Source: Streptosporangiaceae bacterium (GTDB taxonomy: Bacteria; Actinomycetota; Actinomycetes; Streptosporangiales; Streptosporangiaceae). Taken from it: a DNA stretch of 5,815 bases. A model generated the notes under the pieces. That model ran no database searches, was not told the origin of the DNA, and saw nothing but the letters and a program-made list of their open reading frames with translations. Where the stretch lies: contig JASHXW010000164.1 in NCBI GenBank assembly GCA_030043395.1, forward strand, positions 1-5,815. Direction: 5' to 3'. Below are positions 1 to 4,972 of the stretch, one piece after another (within the stretch, counting starts at the first letter, position 1; every line of letters begins with the position of its first letter). Both the position numbers and the translations under genes were made by a program.

Positions 1-579
1 AGCAGGCACGTCGAACGCTTCAAGCAGGCCGGACAGAATCTGGCGCGAGTTGACGTTGATCACGAAGTCCGTCAGCCCAAGCCCGACCATCGCGTCGTGC
101 TGCGCGCACAGCACCTCGGCGTCAGCCAGCGGCGACGTCGAGCCGAGCGTGTCCAGGTCACACTGCACGAATTCGCGAAACCTGCCGCGTCCCGGCCGGT
201 CAGCCCGCCAGACCGAGCCGATCGCGTACCGCTTGTACGGCATCGCAAGCTCGCCGGAGTGGGCGGCGACGACCCGCGCCAGCGGCACCGTGTGGTCGTA
301 CCGCAGCGCCAGGTCAGCCTCGCCGGACGCCTCGTACTCGCCGCGCCGCAGGATCTTGAACACCAGCTTGTCGTTCTCGTCTCCGTACTTGCCGTTGAGC
401 ACGTCGAGGCGCTCGAAGGCCGGCGTCTGCAGCGGCTCGAAGCCGTAGCTGGCGAACACGGAGCGGAGCACGCCGAAGGCCCACTCGCGCTTCTCGTATT
501 CGGCGGCCAGGAAGTCGCGCGTGCCTGATGGCGGATCGAACTGGGTTGGCATGGCATCCATGATTCCCGACGAGGCCAT
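1..579 (-). CDS. hisS: Histidyl-tRNA synthetase, N-terminal part (cut by window edge)
   Basis: Class II aminoacyl-tRNA synthetase that charges tRNA-His in the cytoplasm. Only the first 193 codons are present; the reading frame is still open at base 1. Visible motifs are [10 protein letters not shown] (residues 14-23), a motif-1-like stretch around [11 protein letters not shown] (46-56), [14 protein letters not shown] (62-75), [11 protein letters not shown] (92-102), and motif 2 as [17 protein letters not shown] (130-146). The LRYD.TVPLAR and GKYGDE signatures are those of the eukaryote-like HisRS group. The usual actinobacterial enzymes, as I recall them, have LRPEGT and no GKYGDE block, so this may be a second or replacement HisRS. 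I chose ATG 579 because GAGGTGA lies six bases upstream. ATG 561 and ATG 552 are in frame but lack a Shine-Dalgarno; a start at 552 would give [10 protein letters not shown], close to where homologues begin. The gene is divergent from lipA. Family call is firm; the exact start is less so. Confidence 0.92.
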   Translation of the reverse strand, partial: MASSGIMDAMPTQFDPPSGTRDFLAAEYEKREWAFGVLRSVFASYGFEPLQTPAFERLDVLNGKYGDENDKLVFKILRRGEYEASGEADLALRYDHTVPLARVVAAHSGELAMPYKRYAIGSVWRADRPGRGRFREFVQCDLDTLGSTSPLADAEVLCAQHDAMVGLGLTDFVINVNSRQILSGLLEAFDVPA

Positions 580-586
580 GCGCCGT

Positions 587-593
587 CACCTCG
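587..593 (-). promoter_or_regulatory. Shine-Dalgarno of hisS
   Basis: On the minus strand the sequence reads GAGGTGA, then CGGCGC, then ATG at 579. This seven-base match to the anti-SD with a six-base spacer decides the start in favour of 579 over the internal ATGs at 561 and 552. Confidence 0.65.
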
Positions 594-627
594 GTTACCG
601 CTGCGGCACCGACGAGGACGCCAGCCG

Positions 628-640
628 GCATACGCTATGC
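628..640. promoter_or_regulatory. Overlapping divergent -10 elements of hisS and lipA in a palindrome
   Basis: The sequence GCATA-CGC-TATGC is a perfect 5-bp inverted repeat around a 3-bp centre. Read on the plus strand it contains TACGCT (631-636); read on the minus strand it contains TAGCGT (637-632). Both fit the actinobacterial TANNNT -10. The plus-strand element would start transcription near 643, which is an in-frame GTG of lipA. The minus-strand element would start near 625 and give hisS a leader of about 46 nt containing its Shine-Dalgarno. No convincing -35 is seen in either direction. The palindrome could also be a small operator. This is inference from motif and spacing. Confidence 0.45.
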
Positions 641-1599
641 ACGTGGTAATCGCACCCGGAGAGCGGCGGCTGCTGCGGATCGAGGCCCGCAACAGCCTGA
701 CCCCGATCGAGCGCAAGCCGGCCTGGATCAAGACCAGGATGCGCACCGGGCCCCAGTACGCCCAGCTGCGCGAGCTGGTACGCCGCGAGGGCTTGCATAC
801 GGTGTGCGAGGAAGCGGGCTGCCCCAACATCTTCGAGTGCTGGGAGGACCGCGAGGCCACGTTCCTGATCGGCGGCGACCAGTGCACCAGGCGGTGCGAC
901 TTCTGCCAGATCGCGACCGGCAAGCCGGGGCCACTGGACACCGACGAGCCGCGCCGGGTGGCCGAGTCGGTCGCCACGATGGGACTGCGTTACGCCACGG
1001 TGACGGGGGTAGCGCGGGACGACCTTCCCGACGGCGGCGCCTGGCTCTACTCTCAGACCTGCGCCGAGATCCACCGCTGCGTCCCAGGGTGTGGCGTCGA
1101 GCTGCTGATCCCCGACTTCAACGCCCAGCCGGAGCTTCTCGGGCAGGTCTTCGCGGCCCGGCCCGAGGTGCTCGCGCACAACATCGAGACCGTGCCGAGG
1201 ATCTTCCGCCAGATCAGGCCGGGCTTCCGGTACGAGCGCTCACTCGAGGTACTCCTGGCCGCCAAGACCGCCGGGCTAGTCACCAAGTCCAACCTGATCC
1301 TGGGAATGGGCGAGCGGCGCGACGAGGTCAGCCAGGCGATGACCGACCTGCGCGAGGCCGGATGCGACCTGCTGACGATCACGCAGTACCTGCGGCCGTC
1401 CCCGCGGCACCACCCGGTGGAGCGCTGGGTGACTCCCGAGGAGTTCTCCGACCTAGGCGACGAGGCGCTCTCGGCGGGCTTCGCTGGCGTCATGTCCGGA
1501 CCGCTTGTCCGTTCTTCTTACCGCGCAGGCCGGCTATACCGCCAGGCTCTCGCGCAGGTGAACGGCCAGGTTGCCGGGCAGCCGACGGTCTCCGGCTAG
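637..1599 (+). CDS. lipA: Lipoyl synthase (LipA), radical SAM enzyme
   Basis: Inserts two sulfur atoms at C6 and C8 of the octanoyl group bound to lipoyl domains of 2-oxoacid dehydrogenases or GcvH, completing lipoate synthesis. The 320-residue protein is of normal family length. The auxiliary 4Fe-4S cluster motif [12 protein letters not shown] gives Cys57, Cys62 and Cys68; the radical-SAM motif CTRRCDFC gives Cys83, Cys87 and Cys90; the C-terminal RSSY (292-295) supplies the serine ligand of the auxiliary cluster. Long stretches such as [37 protein letters not shown] and [15 protein letters not shown] match actinobacterial LipA. ATG 637 has no Shine-Dalgarno; GTG 643, two codons in, sits six bases after a TACGCT hexamer and is a good leaderless start (318 residues). 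Three extra cysteines occur at 142, 148 and 152, where the mycobacterial and streptomycete proteins I recall have none. No lipB is seen upstream. Confidence 0.97.
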   Translation: MHVVIAPGERRLLRIEARNSLTPIERKPAWIKTRMRTGPQYAQLRELVRREGLHTVCEEAGCPNIFECWEDREATFLIGGDQCTRRCDFCQIATGKPGPLDTDEPRRVAESVATMGLRYATVTGVARDDLPDGGAWLYSQTCAEIHRCVPGCGVELLIPDFNAQPELLGQVFAARPEVLAHNIETVPRIFRQIRPGFRYERSLEVLLAAKTAGLVTKSNLILGMGERRDEVSQAMTDLREAGCDLLTITQYLRPSPRHHPVERWVTPEEFSDLGDEALSAGFAGVMSGPLVRSSYRAGRLYRQALAQVNGQVAGQPTVSG

Positions 1600-1612
1600 C
1601 AGCAAGGCAGGC

Positions 1613-1640
1613 CACCGGATCCGCCTGACTGAGTCCGGTG
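1613..1640 (+). terminator. Weak hairpin after lipA
   Basis: CACCGGA (1613-1619) and TCCGGTG (1634-1640) form a perfect 7-bp stem with a 14-nt loop, starting 13 bases after the lipA stop. There is no T-run, so it would be a weak or Rho-assisted terminator, or simply chance in GC-rich DNA. Confidence 0.25.
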
Positions 1641-1660
1641 CGCACGAGCCCCTGACCCCG

Positions 1661-1690
1661 TTCGCGTGCCTGGTCCGTTCCCCGTATCCT
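1661..1690 (+). promoter_or_regulatory. Candidate promoter for the DUF4191 gene
   Basis: TATCCT (1685-1690) fits the TANNNT -10 and ends seven bases before ATG 1698, which would make the transcript leaderless. A weak -35-like TTCGCG (1661-1666) lies 18 bases upstream. There is no Shine-Dalgarno before the ATG, which fits leaderless initiation. Confidence 0.45.
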
Positions 1691-1697
1691 CACCTGC

Positions 1698-2435
1698 ATG
1701 GCAAAGTTCCCCGGCTTTCGCTCCAGGTCGCAGGATCCGGGCAAGCAGACGAATAACGCGAGCTCTGACCCGGCGTCGATGGGCAGGCTGAAGCAGATCC
1801 GCATGGTCGCCGGGTTCATCAGGAAGACCGACCCGATGGCCATGCCGATCGTGATCGGCTCTGGCGTCGCGATCATCATCGTCGGCGTCGTCGCTGGCCT
1901 GCTGTTCAATCCGGGGCTGTACATCCCGCTCGGCGTCCTGCTCGGGTTGCTGTGCTCGACGCTGCTGTTCGGCCGGTACGGACAGCATGCGCAGTACAAG
2001 GCACTTGAAGGCCAGCCTGGCGCGGCCGCAGCCGTCGTCCAGTCGATGCGCGGCAACTGGACGGTCACGCCCGCGATCGCGGGGAACCGGAACCTGGACG
2101 TGGTGCACCGCGTCGTCGGCAAGCCGGGCGTCATCCTGATCGGCGAGGGATCACCGAACGGGTTGTCCTCGCTGATGAGCGCGGAGAAGAAGCGGATCGC
2201 GCGGATCAAGTACGCCATCCCGATCAAGGAGCTCCAGGTCGGGAACGAGCCTGGCCAGATCGCTATCAAGCAGCTTCAGCGCACGCTGATGCGGATGCCG
2301 CGCGAGCTCAAGGCAGGCGAGCTGACAGAGATCAACGAGCGGCTGAGGGCGCTTCCCGCTTCCCTGCAAGCGCCACGAGGTCCCATGCCAACTCGCGGCA
2401 GGATGCCCAGGCCGCCTCGTCCCAAGGTGCGCTAG
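1698..2435 (+). CDS. DUF4191-family two-helix membrane protein
   Basis: Protein of 245 residues with no known biochemical function. The N-terminus is basic and hydrophilic (1-47). Two hydrophobic segments follow at about 49-70 and 73-92, separated by a short FNPG turn, so the protein is a membrane hairpin with both tails probably cytoplasmic. The soluble C-terminal part (95-215) contains GNWTVTPAIAGNRNLDVVHR and KPGVILIGEG, which I recognise as conserved in actinobacterial DUF4191 proteins found next to lipA (Rv2219 in M. tuberculosis). The tail from 225 is rich in Pro, Arg and Met (PRPPRPKVR at the end). The gene lies 98 bp after lipA on the same strand, but has its own candidate promoter. 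ATG 1698 is the likely start: it gives the typical MAKF beginning and follows a TATCCT hexamer by seven bases. Family assignment rests on sequence memory and on the conserved neighbourhood. Confidence 0.88.
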   Translation: MAKFPGFRSRSQDPGKQTNNASSDPASMGRLKQIRMVAGFIRKTDPMAMPIVIGSGVAIIIVGVVAGLLFNPGLYIPLGVLLGLLCSTLLFGRYGQHAQYKALEGQPGAAAAVVQSMRGNWTVTPAIAGNRNLDVVHRVVGKPGVILIGEGSPNGLSSLMSAEKKRIARIKYAIPIKELQVGNEPGQIAIKQLQRTLMRMPRELKAGELTEINERLRALPASLQAPRGPMPTRGRMPRPPRPKVR

Positions 2436-2466
2436 ACCAGCGCTGTCGGGAAAGGTCGGCGACCGG

Positions 2467-2494
2467 GAGCTGCGTTACGCAAGCTTCGCAGTTC
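2467..2494. terminator. Hairpin between convergent DUF4191 and RDD genes
   Basis: GAGCTGCG (2467-2474) pairs with CGCAGTTC (2487-2494) as an 8-bp stem with one G-U pair and a 12-nt loop, in the 72-bp gap between two convergent genes. The pyrimidine-rich TCTTCC follows on the plus side. An alternative smaller stem, TGCGT/ACGCA, lies inside. Its position suggests a bidirectional terminator, but there is no true T-run on either side. Confidence 0.4.
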
Positions 2495-2507
2495 TCTTCC
2501 AGCGCAC

Positions 2508-2960
2508 TCAGATCCTGACGACGACCGTGTTCGAGGCGCGGTCGTGCATGGCTCGCTGGTCGTGGTCGAACATCAGCGGCGGGACGATGAGCAGCAACAT
2601 CAGCGTACGGACGAAAGCCCAGCCCAGCCCGACCATCTTGCCGTCCAGGCGGACCACCCTGATCCGCAGCAGCAGCTTGCCGATCGTGAAGCCAGTCAGG
2701 GCGGTGAACACGATGTCCCCTGCGGCAAACAGGGCCAGCGTCCACCCCTCGGCCTGCAGCTGCGTCGGCCGCACCAGGCCGACCACGATCACGCTCCACA
2801 CCAGCCAGTCGATGACCAGCGCGCCCAGCCTGCGAAGCTGGCTGGCCACAGATCCAGGGCCGGTCTCCGGGAGGCCGAGATCCTCGCCGGGGTAGCCTGG
2901 CACATCAGGGGTATCGGCTTTGTTATCCGCTGACAGCGAGCCGGCCTGATGCTCAGTCAC
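2508..2960 (-). CDS. RDD-family membrane protein
   Basis: A 150-residue integral membrane protein of the RDD family, named for a conserved Arg and two Asp. Residues 1-36 form a Pro/Gly/Asp-rich cytoplasmic leader. LRRLGALVIDWLV (42-54) holds the family's Arg and first Asp (Asp51) at the start of helix 1. Hydrophobic segments lie near 46-63, 71-90 and 112-129. GKLLLRIRVVRLDG (94-107) is the typical RDD loop, and the end, HDQRAMHDRASNTVVV, is the usual RDD C-terminus. Function is unknown; transport roles have been proposed for some RDD proteins. The start is GTG 2960, six bases after a TAGTGT hexamer on the minus strand and with no Shine-Dalgarno, so it looks leaderless. It is convergent with the DUF4191 gene and divergent from glnA, and matches the RDD gene beside glnA1 in mycobacteria (Rv2219A). 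Confidence 0.9.
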   Translation of the reverse strand: MTEHQAGSLSADNKADTPDVPGYPGEDLGLPETGPGSVASQLRRLGALVIDWLVWSVIVVGLVRPTQLQAEGWTLALFAAGDIVFTALTGFTIGKLLLRIRVVRLDGKMVGLGWAFVRTLMLLLIVPPLMFDHDQRAMHDRASNTVVVRI

Positions 2961-2966
2961 GCAGAC

Positions 2967-2972
2967 ACACTA
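2967..2972 (-). promoter_or_regulatory. Candidate -10 of the RDD gene
   Basis: The minus strand reads TAGTGT, then six bases (GTCTGC), then the GTG start at 2960. This is the spacing expected for a leaderless transcript starting on the G of GTG. The -35 region is not convincing (TTCCGC, 18 bases upstream, is the nearest candidate). Confidence 0.45.
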
Positions 2973-3018
2973 CCGACGCGGCGGACCGTGGCGGAACTTG
3001 GCTTGACAGCGCTGCGGC

Positions 3019-3056
3019 GTAACGCGGCCGAAACATCGGGGACACGGGCAGGAAAC
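3019..3056 (+). promoter_or_regulatory. GlnR box (nitrogen regulator binding site) upstream of glnA
   Basis: Four pentamers are spaced by exactly six bases each: GTAAC (3019-3023), GAAAC (3030-3034), GACAC (3041-3045) and GAAAC (3052-3056). This is the published actinobacterial GlnR consensus gTnAC-n6-GaAAC repeated twice, with a single mismatch (T to A in the third pentamer). GlnR is an OmpR-type response regulator that activates glnA under nitrogen limitation. The box ends 10 bp before a TAGCGT -10, so it covers the -35 position, as expected for an activator of this class. It lies between divergent glnA and the RDD gene. Confidence 0.85.
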
Positions 3057-3066
3057 GCCGGGAGGC

Positions 3067-3072
3067 TAGCGT
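3067..3072 (+). promoter_or_regulatory. Candidate glnA -10 element
   Basis: TAGCGT fits TANNNT. Transcription would start near 3079, placing the centre of the GlnR box at about -42 and leaving a leader of roughly 105 nt. The -35 position is occupied by the box and has no consensus hexamer, as is usual for activator-dependent promoters. Confidence 0.5.
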
Positions 3073-3080
3073 CGTGCAGA

Positions 3081-3092
3081 CCGCCCGGGCGG
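3081..3092. repeat. Perfect GC palindrome in the glnA leader
   Basis: CCGCCCGGGCGG is a 12-bp perfect palindrome without a spacer, just after the predicted transcription start. In RNA it could form a short hairpin only with an opened centre. No role can be assigned; GC-rich palindromes of this size can arise by chance in such DNA. Confidence 0.3.
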
Positions 3093-3173
3093 GCGATGTT
3101 CCGCAGCGTGCCATGACCCGGCGGTCGCGAGCCGGTCGGTCGGGACGGCAATACAGGGCACGTGAGCGAGCGA

Positions 3174-3180
3174 GGGAGAG
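3174..3180 (+). promoter_or_regulatory. Shine-Dalgarno of glnA
   Basis: GGGAGAG ends three bases before ATG 3184, with AGGGAG five bases from the ATG. It fixes the glnA start and contrasts with the SD-less neighbours lipA, DUF4191 and RDD. Confidence 0.65.
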
Positions 3181-3183
3181 TCC

Positions 3184-4608
3184 ATGTTCACAAGCGGCGA
3201 AGAGGTACTCAATTACATCGCCGACACGAACGTCCAGTTCGTCGATGTCAGGTTCTGCGACCTGCCAGGAACGATGCAGCACTTCACGGTGCCGGCTGCC
3301 TCGTTCGACCAGAAGGTCTTCTCCGACGGGCTGATGTTCGACGGCTCGTCGATCCGGGGTTTCCAGGAGATCCACGAGTCCGACATGCTGCTGATGGCCG
3401 ATCCGACGACGGCCGTGATCGACCCGTTCCGCACGCACCGGACGCTCAATCTCACCTTCTTCGTGCACGACCCGCTCACCGGCGAGGCGTACACCCGTGA
3501 CCCGCGGAACATCGCCAGGAAGGCCGAGGAGTTCCTGCGCGGCAGCGGCATCGCCGACACTGCCTACTTCGGCCCTGAAGCGGAGTTCTACATCTTCGAC
3601 TCCGCCCGGTTCGCGACCGGCGCGCATGAGGGCTACTACCACCTGGACTCGGTCGAGGGCGCCTGGAACACCGGCCGCGACGAGGCCGGCGGCAACCTGG
3701 CCTACAAGCCGCGCTACAAGGGCGGCTACTTCCCCGTCCCGCCCACCGACCACTACACCGACCTGCGCTCGGAGATGGTGGCCAAGCTGATCGAGTGCGG
3801 CATCGAGGTCGAGATGCAGCACCACGAGGTAGGCACCGCGGGGCAGGCCGAGATCGACATCAGGTTCGACAGCCTGCTGCATATGGCCGACAAGCTGATG
3901 TTGTACAAGTACGTGGTCAAGAGCGTGGCGCGGGCAGCAGGCAAGACAGTCACGTTCATGCCCAAGCCACTGTTCGGCGACAACGGCTCAGGCATGCACT
4001 GCCACCAGAGCTTGTGGAAGGAAGGCGAGCCGCTGTTCTACGACGAGGTCGGCTACGCGAACCTGTCCGACCTCGGCCGCTACTACATCGGCGGCCTGCT
4101 GAAGCACGCGCCGTCGCTGCTGGCCTTCACGAACCCGACCGTGAACTCCTACCACCGGCTGGTCCCTGGCTTCGAGGCGCCGGTCAACCTGGTCTACAGC
4201 CAGCGGAACCGGTCAGCATGCGTCCGCATCCCGATTACCGGGCCGAGCCCGAAGGCCAAGCGCCTGGAGTTCCGGGTCCCTGACCCGTCAAGCAACCCGT
4301 ACATCGCCTTCGCGGCCATGATGATGGCCGGGGTGGACGGCATCAAGAACAAGGTCGAGCCACCCGAGCCGGTCGACAAGGACCTCTACGAGCTGCCGCC
4401 GGACGAGGCCCTGGCGATCCCGAAGGTGCCTGGCTCGCTGGACAAGGTCCTCGACAGCTTGGAGTCCGACCACGACTTCCTGCTCGAAGGCGGCGTGTTC
4501 ACGCCTGACCTGATCGAGACCTGGATCGACTTCAAGCGCAGCAATGAGATCGACCCGATCAGGCTGCGCCCCCACCCGCACGAGTTCGAGATGTACTTCG
4601 ACTGCTGA
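3184..4608 (+). CDS. glnA: Glutamine synthetase type I (GlnA)
   Basis: Makes glutamine from glutamate, ammonium and ATP; the cytoplasmic dodecamer is the main route of ammonium assimilation. The 474 residues are full length for the GSI-beta class. Visible active-site features are the Asp latch in FDGSS (Asp53), metal ligands in GPEAEFYIF (Glu132, Glu134), Glu215 in [13 protein letters not shown] with Glu223, [10 protein letters not shown] with His272, the flexible-loop Glu331 in FEAPVN, the arginines of [10 protein letters not shown] (341-350), and EFR (362-364). Tyr402 in [10 protein letters not shown] is the adenylylation site used by GlnE, so the enzyme should be switched off by AMP addition. 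The start ATG 3184 has a good Shine-Dalgarno. A GlnR box and candidate promoter lie upstream and a hairpin terminator follows, so the gene is probably transcribed alone. It is the ortholog type of mycobacterial glnA1, judging by neighbours. Confidence 0.98.
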   Translation: MFTSGEEVLNYIADTNVQFVDVRFCDLPGTMQHFTVPAASFDQKVFSDGLMFDGSSIRGFQEIHESDMLLMADPTTAVIDPFRTHRTLNLTFFVHDPLTGEAYTRDPRNIARKAEEFLRGSGIADTAYFGPEAEFYIFDSARFATGAHEGYYHLDSVEGAWNTGRDEAGGNLAYKPRYKGGYFPVPPTDHYTDLRSEMVAKLIECGIEVEMQHHEVGTAGQAEIDIRFDSLLHMADKLMLYKYVVKSVARAAGKTVTFMPKPLFGDNGSGMHCHQSLWKEGEPLFYDEVGYANLSDLGRYYIGGLLKHAPSLLAFTNPTVNSYHRLVPGFEAPVNLVYSQRNRSACVRIPITGPSPKAKRLEFRVPDPSSNPYIAFAAMMMAGVDGIKNKVEPPEPVDKDLYELPPDEALAIPKVPGSLDKVLDSLESDHDFLLEGGVFTPDLIETWIDFKRSNEIDPIRLRPHPHEFEMYFDC

Positions 4609-4621
4609 GCAGTACATAGCG

Positions 4622-4674
4622 GCTGATCTGGGGCGCAGGCTTTCACGCTCCAGATCAGTCCGTCATTGCTTTTT
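4622..4674 (+). terminator. Hairpin terminator after glnA
   Basis: A stem of 13 nt (4623-4635, starting CTGATCTGG) pairs with 4646-4658 (ending CCAGATCAG) with one G-U pair, extended by a possible G-U at 4622/4659; the loop is the 10 nt CAGGCTTTCA. A run of five T at 4670-4674 follows after about 11 bases, so it is not a classical hairpin with an adjacent U-tract but is typical enough for an actinobacterial terminator. It starts 14 bp after the glnA stop. The T-run overlaps the stop codon of the convergent small HTH gene, and the stem could also end that gene's transcript. Confidence 0.75.
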
Positions 4675-4891
4675 AGCTGGCGAGCATGTCGGCCTCGTCT
4701 ATGAGCTGCTTGGCTCGCTGGAACGACACGCCGAGCGCCTGCCCGACGTCCTGCAGCGCCAGACCCTGATCGCGCAGGCGCTTGGCGGCCCGGCGTACTG
4801 CCGCAGCCGCGGCAGCCTGATTACGCGCGGCCTCCTGCCGCAGTCCGGCCGAATGGTCAAGTTCTTGCTGGACGTCAGCTGGCAGCGGCAA
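4673..4891 (-). CDS. Small helix-turn-helix protein (72 residues), function unknown
   Basis: The N-terminal half (1-40) is a highly charged, alanine-rich probable helix with a run of six Ala (26-31). The C-terminal half, GLALQDVGQALGVSFQRAKQLIDEA (43-67), has the pattern of a sigma-region-4-like or LuxR-like helix-turn-helix, with GVSFQRAKQL as recognition helix. Many actinobacterial short proteins share this style (GLSLRDIGALLGVSHQRV). I cannot name the family. The start must be TTG 4891: an in-frame TGA lies five codons upstream and no ATG or GTG occurs in the frame. Its Shine-Dalgarno is weak. The gene converges with glnA, its TAA overlapping the T-run of the glnA terminator, and diverges from the protease gene. 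The clear amphipathic HTH pattern supports a real gene, but small size and rare start keep the confidence moderate. Binding DNA, possibly the shared upstream region, is inference. Confidence 0.7.
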   Translation of the reverse strand: MPLPADVQQELDHSAGLRQEAARNQAAAAAAVRRAAKRLRDQGLALQDVGQALGVSFQRAKQLIDEADMLAS

Positions 4892-4919
4892 ACCGGCTTC
4901 GGCTCACACATTCGCCGCA

Positions 4920-4925
4920 TAGTGT
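4920..4925 (+). promoter_or_regulatory. Candidate -10 of the protease gene
   Basis: TAGTGT fits TANNNT and would give a start near 4932 and a leader of about 41 nt that carries the Shine-Dalgarno GAGG (4961-4964). A weak TTCGGC (4898-4903) lies 16 bases upstream. The element is in the 81-bp gap between the divergent HTH and protease genes. Confidence 0.35.
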
Positions 4926-4972
4926 TCTTCCGTCCGTTGATCTCACAGCCCGGGCAGGAAGAGGTACGTCGC

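Noticed and set aside
580..625. T-box or other tRNA-sensing leader before hisS
   Set aside because: The predicted leader is about 46 nt, too short for a T-box, and no T-box core sequence or terminator/antiterminator pair is seen.
72..977. Long minus-strand ORF of 301 codons across hisS and lipA
   Set aside because: Arg/Ser-rich translation with no recognisable domain, overlapping two certain genes in other frames.
1490..2269. Minus-strand ORF of 259 codons antisense to the DUF4191 gene
   Set aside because: Low-complexity shadow translation with no motif; the plus-strand gene has membrane helices and family signatures.
3004..3009. Consensus -35 TTGACA upstream of glnA
   Set aside because: No TANNNT or similar -10 lies 16-19 bases downstream; it sits just before the GlnR box and is probably chance.
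3112..3334. Possible upstream ORF (ATG 3112) overlapping the glnA start
   Set aside because: No Shine-Dalgarno, Arg/Ser-rich composition typical of out-of-frame GC-rich DNA, and most of it lies inside glnA in another frame.
2953..3882. Minus-strand ORF of 309 codons antisense to glnA
   Set aside because: It mirrors glnA codon structure and runs through the GlnR box and promoter region; no family resemblance.
4544..4972. In-frame upstream extension of the protease gene
   Set aside because: It overlaps the end of glnA, the terminator and the antisense of the HTH gene; the Shine-Dalgarno and signal peptide place the start at 4973.
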